Origin: Haemaphysalis longicornis
Taxonomy: Eukaryota > Arthropoda > Arachnida > Ixodida > Ixodidae
Reading direction: 5' to 3'
Length of the DNA stretch: 64,000 bases
NCBI GenBank assembly: GCA_013339765.2
Contig: CM023454.1
Location: forward strand, 140,471,942 to 140,535,941
Shown: positions 57,592-64,000 of the stretch, piece by piece
Layout: every line of letters begins with the position of its first letter
Numbering within the stretch: position 1 is the first letter of the stretch
Made by a program: the position numbers and the translations under genes
The notes under the pieces: generated by a model
What the model was told of the DNA's origin: nothing
Database searches by the model: none
Seen by the model: the letters and a program-made list of their open reading frames with translations, nothing else

Positions 57592-57909
57592 CAGGGGTCA
57601 GCAAGCTTTTCAGGCAGAGAGCCGGGTTTAATGCAATGGACACGGAGGGGGCCGGAGGGCACATTGGTTGGAAGGGGAGGGGTGCTTTGCAGGTAAATAA
57701 CTTTTGGGGAGGAAATTGAAAGCAGTGTACCAAACTAGAATAGCTATCCTTATCATGTTTATTTCCAGCACGAATGTCACGAGCTTTCATGCCAGTTGAG
57801 GTCAAAACTGCCATGTCGGCCTTCAGGTAGAAAGTGACAGAGAAGGGGTCTACCATTGTGCCGGGGGCCACATAATACTGCCCCATGGGCTGCGGGTTGC
57901 CAACCCCTG
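57592..57909. mobile_element. hAT-like non-autonomous element, 318 bp
   Basis: Left end CAGGGGTCAGCAAGCTTTTC and inverted right end CAGGGGTTGGCAACCCGCAG are typical hAT-type termini (CAGGGGTCGGCAA). The 8-bp flanks CTGAATAG and ATTTATAG agree at 5 of 8 bases, a decayed target duplication. There is no transposase. Confidence 0.72.
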
Positions 57910-58330
57910 ATTTATAGCATTTTCGTATATCGTCTGAACATGAAGCACTGGACAACCTAAGGTAGATGCCTTCATTTGTGACAGGGATGGGTGGCATCTA
58001 TGGAAACTTTCTGAGTGTTGTGAACAACTCAAGGCAGGTTTTTTCGGAAGATTGACAAGCATGCTCTCATTACGTTGCAACACTTGTGAGAGGTAACCCC
58101 TGTGTCAGAGGACCTGTTTACAGTCAGTTTCCTGGTGCTAACAAATTCCAAACTTTTTATGGCTGCTGCAAAGATCTTAAGAAAGAATTGTTTTTACAAT
58201 TTAGTAACAGTTTGTGACCCCGCTCAAGCATTCAAAATGCTTGCCCGGTTTTCTATTCGTTTTGGTTGCTTGTCCATTTTTCATTTTCAAAGTACCGTAT
58301 ATTATGTGTGGTCTTGTTTTTTTTTTGCAG

Positions 58331-58423
58331 TGCCTGGCATGAGCTCCTTGCTACTGATCCTGCCACAAACGCTGTGGATGAGAGTGGGCGAAATCTGTGC
58401 GTCACTGCTGCTAATCTCACAAG
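58331..58423 (+). CDS. Candidate internal exon, unidentified protein
   Basis: A run of T followed by GCAG (58311-58330) forms a strong acceptor, and AAG|GTTTGT at 58421 a weaker donor. The 93-nt segment keeps one frame open (AWHELLATDPATNAVDESGR, then NLCVTAANLTR) and has the same phase at both ends. The composition is protein-like compared with its AT-rich surroundings. I do not recognise the protein, and cannot link it to other exons. Confidence 0.35.
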
Positions 58424-58774
58424 GTTTGTGGGATTTCTGCATCTTGAAATCGAGGAAATTGGCATGCAGTTTATTAGGCTTTAGACAATACCTGGTGTTA
58501 ATAGTTACTGGTGGGTTCTTTAGCATAGCCATGAAGCACAGTGTGATTACTTTGTGTTTTAGGTTATTTCATCCCTTCTTTCAAGCTTAGAAAGATGTGT
58601 TTGGCGAGTTGGTGCATCTTAACAATACTTGAACTTGGCGCGAAATATTGACAATCACAGAAAGTAGCTAGTGAAAACAGGCAATGACTAGCAACTAACT
58701 TTTAGGCAGCGTAAGAACACATAATTGCAGGCCAAAGTTACGTGGCTCCACTTGCATGCAAAAAAAATTGTGAT

Positions 58775-59160
58775 AAGGAAAGTTCACAGTCTAATAAATA
58801 CGCTCTTTCATATGAAGACCCGTTGAAATGTCACTGACACAATCGCATCTGTTCTTTCCTATGTGGTAAGCTTCCTGTATCTCCCTTCCTCATGTATCAC
58901 TGCACCTGGACAATTTTCACTTGCTTTTTAAGAGCGTCATGCATGCGCTTGCAGAGCTATGGATGGGGTTATGCCCAGTTGTGCAGTTGTCAACTGAGAC
59001 GTTATGTTCATGTTCACGCAATCGCACATTCACACACCTTCCAGTGTGCCCAATGCAGACCTTTCCACATGAAAGAGGTATCTCATAAGCAATGTCCCTA
59101 CACAGCAACTTGCGTAGGCATTGGTGGGCTTTTTCTCGCACCCTTGCCTATCAAAGGGAC
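58775..59160 (-). pseudogene. Penelope-like element, GIY-YIG endonuclease end
   Basis: The minus strand reads YEIPLSCGKVCIGHTGRCVN followed by VRLREHEHNVS. This is the GIY-YIG endonuclease core of Penelope-like elements (IPLSCGKxYIGQTGRCxNxRLxEH), with the second tyrosine changed to cysteine. Further along, after a stop, REIQEAYHIGKNRCDCVSD matches the C-terminal end. It is a short, decayed fragment unrelated in position to the RT at 1-401. Confidence 0.82.
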
Positions 59161-59759
59161 CCGTAGCACTTTTCCTTGACTACTCAGAATGTATTTTGGG
59201 GTAGTCTATTGTCCCAGCAATCACCTCCCACAAGAATCGTGAAAATATGTTCGCTATGACGGAAGGTACGTGCGATGCAAGATCGCACATAATCATTCCC
59301 TCAACTCATTGCGCAGGGTGCTCTTTAAACCTTTAATTAAGGCAACGCCCCAATTGCCTATATAAGACATTTTGCAGGAAAGTGGAATCTTTCTATCACT
59401 CATGATTAAAATTCAATCGCTGGTCTGTCAAATATCATTTTGTCTGCTTCCTTTTTTTGTGTGTGGGTTTGTCCCTCGTGAATTTCTCAAGCACATTTCT
59501 TTCAGGTACTTTTTGGGCACTACATCTGTTCTTGGTGTCGTGCAGAGATAGATGCAAAAAAAAATTGCCAAGATCCGTGTAGAAATAAAAAAGTTGTTTA
59601 ATTTTAAATTTAAAAATACAAGCAAATAGAGCACTGCCCTCTTCTCGAAAACCGGAAATCCGCTGCTCACTTTCTCACTGACCCCGATGTCATACGGCGG
59701 GACAAATGAGGGCGGCAAAAAATACATCCTGGAAGCACTGGTAGGCGACTTTGGCTAGT
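59161..59759. other. Unassigned DNA
   Basis: No element or gene recognised before the GC-rich region. Confidence 0.4.
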
Positions 59760-60049
59760 TTCGGTTTCCGAAATTGTGGCGATCCTAGCGGCACGGTGCT
59801 GCGGCGTGGCCCTTCCCTTTCCCTCAGTGTTTCTTTCTTTCCACACCGTCAACGCTTCCGCGCCTCCTCACGCATGCGCAACAGCTCACCGGCGCCAATA
59901 TTTTTTTTTTTTCTCTCGGCGCCCACGGCGGGCCAGTTCGGTACGTGCGTGAGCGAGCCGGCGTGCGAAGGGTTGCGCGGGTTGCCTAAACGCTTCCACG
60001 GGCGGAACGTTTCGCTGCATTATAAAATACATTCGAATGTATTCTAAAT
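59760..60049 (+). promoter_or_regulatory. GC-rich promoter-like region upstream of THAP exon
   Basis: CpG-rich sequence ends just before the ATG at 60050. It contains ACGCATGCGCAA (about 59871-59882), which fits an NRF-1-type site. There is no TATA box at a usual distance. Assignment as a promoter follows from position and composition only. Confidence 0.45.
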
Positions 60050-60156
60050 ATGGGGCAGCGGAGGAAGGAGTGTTACCACTCCTGCGCAGCTCTGTGGTGC
60101 AGCAACACAGGGTGGTACAGTTCGACCAAGTTTCTCGCCTTCTCCAAAGACGACAG
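60050..60156 (+). CDS. First coding exon of a THAP-type zinc-finger protein
   Basis: ATG 60050 opens MGQRRKECYHSCAALWCSNT, then GWYSSTKFLAFSKDDR, ending at a donor GTAAGC (60157) with two bases over. The pattern C-X4-C, then F-x-x-F/FP-x-D about 15 residues on, is the start of a THAP DNA-binding domain (C-X2-4-C-X35-50-C-X2-H). Many THAP genes have an intron near this point. The rest of the domain (AVPxLF, the CxxH pair) should be in later exons, which I did not find before the window end. Tick genomes carry many THAP genes and THAP-bearing P-element-like transposases, so it could also be a transposase-derived copy. Confidence 0.55.
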
Positions 60157-61701
60157 GTAAGCAAATTAGCTTTGTACAAGTTATAGTGAATTCCTTAAAA
60201 GCCGACTGATTGCACTCTTCTGTTTTCAAAATAATTCGCGCATGTAACGTGAAGTTAATGAGACATGTCACTCGTCTTGGAGTGGAAACGAATGTGCAAA
60301 TATATCCCAGCTGTGCCGGTACGCAAAGTTTTAGTAGAAGTAAACGCGTCTTTGGCACGCACACACTTGCTCGCAAGATCAATTTGGTGGTGGCATTGTC
60401 GTTTTTGATGATTGCCTTAGTAACTGCTGGAACGTCGATTCAGTATACTTATCAAGGTATTTTTTGTTGTTTCGTGCAGCAGGTATGAGTCTAGGTTTGG
60501 GCCCCAAGTCGAGGACGGTTTGCGACTTCATTGGACGTTTCCTCCGGTGACTCTCCTCAGTCCATCCAATGTCATCACGACGCACCTGCTCACAAAGAAG
60601 GCAAGCTCAACTGTACGCGCTTCTTGCCTTTCATGGCGTACATACTACCACATCGATTGATGGCGTGGAGGTGCTGCGCCCTAAGCATTTTTTCCTCCCC
60701 CGTCTTGCTCCAATACGTATATTTGCGGCGAAACTACTGCCAAGCGTTGCTTCAGAGCTCCGAAAAATCTGACGTATCTCCGCGGTGTTCAATGCAAGTC
60801 GATTTTCACATGAAGCAGTGGAAGGCCAAACCGAAATACATTCGTTGTCTGCAGCCGCCATTGCAAGCGTTTCGCTCATTAAAATATAAATAAAACCAAG
60901 ATTGCCGGCTTTGCTGTTCAATCTAAACTGCGCGCCCGCGCCTTGTCATCTTATCGCGAATGGGTTTGGTGTTCCATAGTTCTGAAGTTAGAATGGTCAT
61001 GCCGTATCGGACAGGATGAGATAAGAGGCGCTGCCCAGACACGAGTTAGAGGGTAGCTTGTAACAACCTGGACGATATCTGCGGCTTAAAATACAGGAAA
61101 GCTTCTTTTTTTTTGGGGGGGGGTGTCTTCTCCCCTCCCCCCCGGCTTCCCTCCCACCCCCGGTAAGCAGACTGTTAATTCACGCGCCATTAAAAGAAAA
61201 GACGGGTGCGTTCGATTTGTTCTGTGTTCTACGACGTGCACATGGTTGGGCATTGTTTTTGTACGTAGATATAATCCAGCAAAGAGTGTCTACAGTGCGG
61301 TCATTGTGTTGCAACAGTTTTTTATGGCTGCATTTTGTTGGTGTGAACATGATTTCTCGGAAGTGTATGCAGGTTAATTGGGCGGGTCAACGCTTTCTTT
61401 CAGAGTTTGTGTTAACTCGCCCGAAAGGCAGGGATTGAAGCATACGTGTGCGTGCTTTCTTTTAACATATAGATTCCCAATTATTGTGTCTCTGAACTGA
61501 AACGAATCTTTTTAATGTCTAAAGAACATTCCTGTCTCGAGGTGAGCCCAAGAAATAAGTATACATTGAGTGGAACTTTCAAGTTCTTTTCTTCTCCCGC
61601 CGAGGTGTGCGCGAAAAAAAAAATCTGTGTAGGGACTAGAACTTTCGAAGTTCTTCTTTCTTTAATCAAGTATTGTGTACCTAAATGTGTATTCATTGCT
61701 G
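60157..61701. other. Likely intron or intergenic, no gene recognised
   Basis: No second THAP exon recognised. The segment after CGTGCAG (60479) stays open for a while in one frame but lacks THAP residues. Confidence 0.35.
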
Positions 61702-61789
61702 TAACTTTTGCGCAACTTTAGACGGAGACCGATACAAAAAGGGACTCGAAGACCTGTACCTGTCACCGTGTAAAGTTGCGCAAAAGTTA
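61702..61789. repeat. 19-bp perfect inverted repeat
   Basis: TAACTTTTGCGCAACTTTA (61702-61720) is exactly inverted at 61771-61789 with a 50-nt loop. The flanks ATTCATTGCTG and GCCATGAAT extend the pairing imperfectly by about 9 bp. Confidence 0.87.
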
Positions 61790-62049
61790 GCCATGAATTC
61801 AGAATACCAACTAGCCCGCCTAACCGTGTTATTGTAAATGTGTATGTAGCACGTTTTTGTCCCCATTGTACAATATTGTATAGCTAAATTTGCATATGTC
61901 ATGTTTTTGCTTAGTCCAATACTGTGTACATAAAATGTATGTGCAATATATGGGTGTAGTACATGTGTTTTAATGACTTCGAATCAAAGACGTCCTCATA
62001 TGAATTTTGAATAAATGCATAGCAAAAATAATGTTTGTGTAACACTCCA

Positions 62050-62640
62050 ATTATTATCGCCACAAAGACAACAATTCGACACCAGAAAACGTACTATTAC
62101 CTACATGTTTTCTTCGTTCAATTATTAAACACGTTACTGCACACATAACAAACGACGGGCGGCGGCCATTTCGAGTCATCGGCGCCGCTCGTCCAACTTT
62201 CGCGCCTGGTGCCATTGCCGAGCGGCCCATGAGGCAGCGACCGGCGGGAGACGCGAAAGTTGGACGAGCGTCGGTTTCAGGGGCCGGCGCGCGGCGGCAC
62301 GGCCTGGCTGCCGCGGGATAAAATGACGTCAGCAGCGTCCGCGACGTCACCAACGCCCTTTCCCTCCTCGCCACTCGTTGCCATGGCGATTAATGCAACG
62401 TTTCTCAGAGGCCACGTACTACTAGGGGAGGATTTGGCGCTGCTGGAGCGAATTACGTGGGACCACGGTGGATGCGAGAGAGGCCGCCCCGTGCTGGAAG
62501 TTTTAAGCCCATGGTGGCCTGACGTGGGAAGCTCCTTTCCGCGCTTCTTGACGCTGTCGTTCGGGGGTACCGTGCGGGAAAGTAGGAGAGGACAAGCAGC
62601 CACACGAGACCAGCAAAGTGACGTGCCTGCCGCTGCGTCG
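62050..62640. promoter_or_regulatory. GC/CpG-rich region with inverted repeat and CRE-like site
   Basis: CGCTCGTCCAACTTTCGCG (62186-62204) is exactly inverted at 62252-62270. TGACGTCA lies near 62324. The region is CpG-rich, unlike the AT-rich DNA around it. It may be a promoter or a repeat; no gene start is clear on either strand. Confidence 0.4.
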
Positions 62641-62834
62641 ATGGGTGTTGCTATGCTTCTTTGTCTGAACTCTGTACCATCTTTACCTCTCTTTAATTTA
62701 GTGTGAAGCCATGTTCAGCGCTGCCTTGCTATTGAGGTTTCATGTGAACGTCACTTGTGGGTTCAAAGAAAGGTTAAAGAAACAGCTGCATATTCTGGTA
62801 AAAAAAACCTTACAGAATGCTCACATCAAAAAAA

Positions 62835-62935
62835 AAAAAAAATCCGCGGGATTAGAACCTCTTACTTGCAAAACAGTACTTCAGATTCTTACCTCTCGAC
62901 CATATACACAAGCTGTGAGGCTTGCAAAAATTGAG
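62835..62935 (-). repeat. tRNA-like sequence followed by oligo-T
   Basis: On the minus strand TGGTCGAGAGG (A-box-like) and GGTTCTAATCC (B-box-like) are spaced as in tRNA genes. The sequence runs GCGGATT into about 14 T, a possible Pol III terminator. The acceptor stem does not close well by eye, so it is more likely a tRNA-derived repeat head or pseudogene than a working tRNA. Confidence 0.45.
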
Positions 62936-63762
62936 CACAGAGCTATATAGTCAACAAATATTGCCAGGTGTGTCTGTTTCTTGTCATGTTTGAGAAATTC
63001 TGGCAGTGAGAATGCTTGTGTCTCACGCACCAATCTTGCAGACAACCCCCATCTTGCTAATACTAGAAGCAATGTAGCTAGAGCTTCCATATTTACCTCA
63101 TGACAAGCATCACGCGATCGCAATCTCTCCGACGCAAGCAAAGGTAGCGAAGTACAGAATGTGCCACACAGAATTATCTGTCTCCAAGGGATAATAGCTT
63201 GCCAACAAAAACAGTTTGGTTCAATTTTTCTCAAGGCAGCCAATCACCGATAGAGAAAAGAAATGTTGCTGTTTTTCAGTGAACGAAACCATTTCCCATT
63301 GCTAAAACATGTCCCTAGACTTAGAGACGGACTGATAACCTGGAAGCTGCCGCCCACTTTTGCTGTGCTCCCTGACCACGCCTCCTCTACCATCGATGCC
63401 AATATCTGCCGTGAATAGACATCAGCATACGGCGCGCGAATGAACGAGTTCGCGTGTATTTCGGCGACGCGTGCTGACGCCAGGCGATGTCAACAGTGGT
63501 GCATCGTAACACGCCATGGAAAGGCACACGTGCTCGAAGCGGAGCCATAGTGCGGCTCTCTGTTACTGTCTCTATAGATTTTTGTATTCTTTGAGCCCAC
63601 GGTTAAGCTTTTATGCTTACTTTAAAGAAAACAAGCAGTAAGGCAAAATCTATAGGCTCGTTTGGTCAAAATAATGGCATATACACACTTTCAAGCTGAG
63701 CCAACTGTAGGGCCGCCGCTCTTTGTCGTCATATCCGGAGGCCTCAAGTGTGACGTTGCCAG
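62936..63762. other. Unassigned DNA
   Basis: No gene or element recognised. Confidence 0.4.
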
Positions 63763-63894
63763 TACTGCATGTGCTTGTATTTTTAGACTAAAAAATAGAA
63801 TAACTTTGTCATATCTGCGCCGCTTTGATACTGCATGTGCTTGTATTTTTAGACTAAAAAATAGAATAACTTTGTCATATCTACGCCGCTTTGA
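63763..63894. repeat. 66-bp tandem duplication, one mismatch
   Basis: 63763-63828 recurs at 63829-63894 (unit starts TACTGCATGTGCTTG), differing at one base (CTGCG or CTACG). As 66 is a multiple of three, the plus-strand frame stays open across it, but no protein is recognised. Confidence 0.92.
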
Positions 63895-64000
63895 TCATTC
63901 TTTTTGCGCATGTAGAATTTCTTTCATAGAATGTGGACTTCAAAAACATTATGAACAAAATTGAGGCGTGGCTTTGCTATTGCAAACAGCAGTGACCAGT

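Noticed and set aside
60479..60780. Second exon of the THAP gene
   Set aside because: Acceptor-like CGTGCAG is present, but the following frame lacks the tryptophan and CxxH residues expected in the rest of a THAP domain.

Overview
The window reads as a stretch of repeat-dense nuclear DNA from a hard tick (Ixodida, probably a metastriate species). That assignment rests on several copies of a tRNA-headed SINE with a CAAT-CAAT tail that matches the tick Ruka type as I remember it, and on the mix of Ty3/gypsy, CR1-like, Penelope-like, hAT and Harbinger remnants. The species is an inference. I see no bacterial or viral gene block, no rRNA and no CRISPR array. Almost all recognisable coding sequence belongs to transposable elements, and nearly all of it is broken.

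Region by region. 1-401 holds a minus-strand Penelope-like RT fragment. 402-6122 is a nearly complete Ty3/gypsy element with two 195-bp LTRs, protease, RT-RNase H and integrase on the plus strand. Its gag is inverted between short inverted repeats, and its integrase is split by a 447-bp non-autonomous element. 6460-9470 is a second, more decayed gypsy pol, interrupted twice by non-autonomous elements. 9580-10780 is a solitary gypsy gag on the minus strand. 12770-14490 is a plus-strand CR1-like LINE fragment. Across a (TTTA)n tract it meets a longer minus-strand LINE (14613-19400) with ORF1, endonuclease and RT. ORF1 of that LINE carries a perfect 2A-type ribosome-skipping motif near its N-terminus.

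Five copies (A-E) of one non-autonomous family, with ends TTAC...GCATCT, lie at 7074, 13463, 17482, 18036 and 24741. Two elements (F, G) share its 5' end. Copies C and D face each other 129 bp apart, so a transcript through them would fold into a hairpin with arms of about 390 bp.

From 19.4 to 37 kb there is mostly unassigned DNA with a degraded SINE, a microsatellite, a perfect 193-bp tandem duplication, a 116-bp foldback insert with a 7-bp target duplication, and the 3' part of another LINE. 37068-37314 is a full SINE with target duplications. 37.5-41.8 kb is a plus-strand LINE with a PHD-finger-like ORF1, endonuclease and RT, ending in a (GAT)n tail. 44.8-45.1 kb is a satellite built on the palindrome GTACTCATGAGTAC. 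From 47 kb onward the DNA is less dense in retroelements. It holds three SINE copies, a Harbinger-like element, a hAT-like element, a Penelope GIY-YIG fragment and several exon-like segments. The best host-gene candidate is a first coding exon of a THAP-type zinc-finger protein at 60050-60156 behind a GC-rich promoter-like region.

The most unusual observations are the small palindromic inserts with 7-bp target duplications (17701-17754 and 32176-32291), the inverted gag, the 2A motif in the LINE ORF1, and the C/D inverted pair. All translations were read by eye without database searches.
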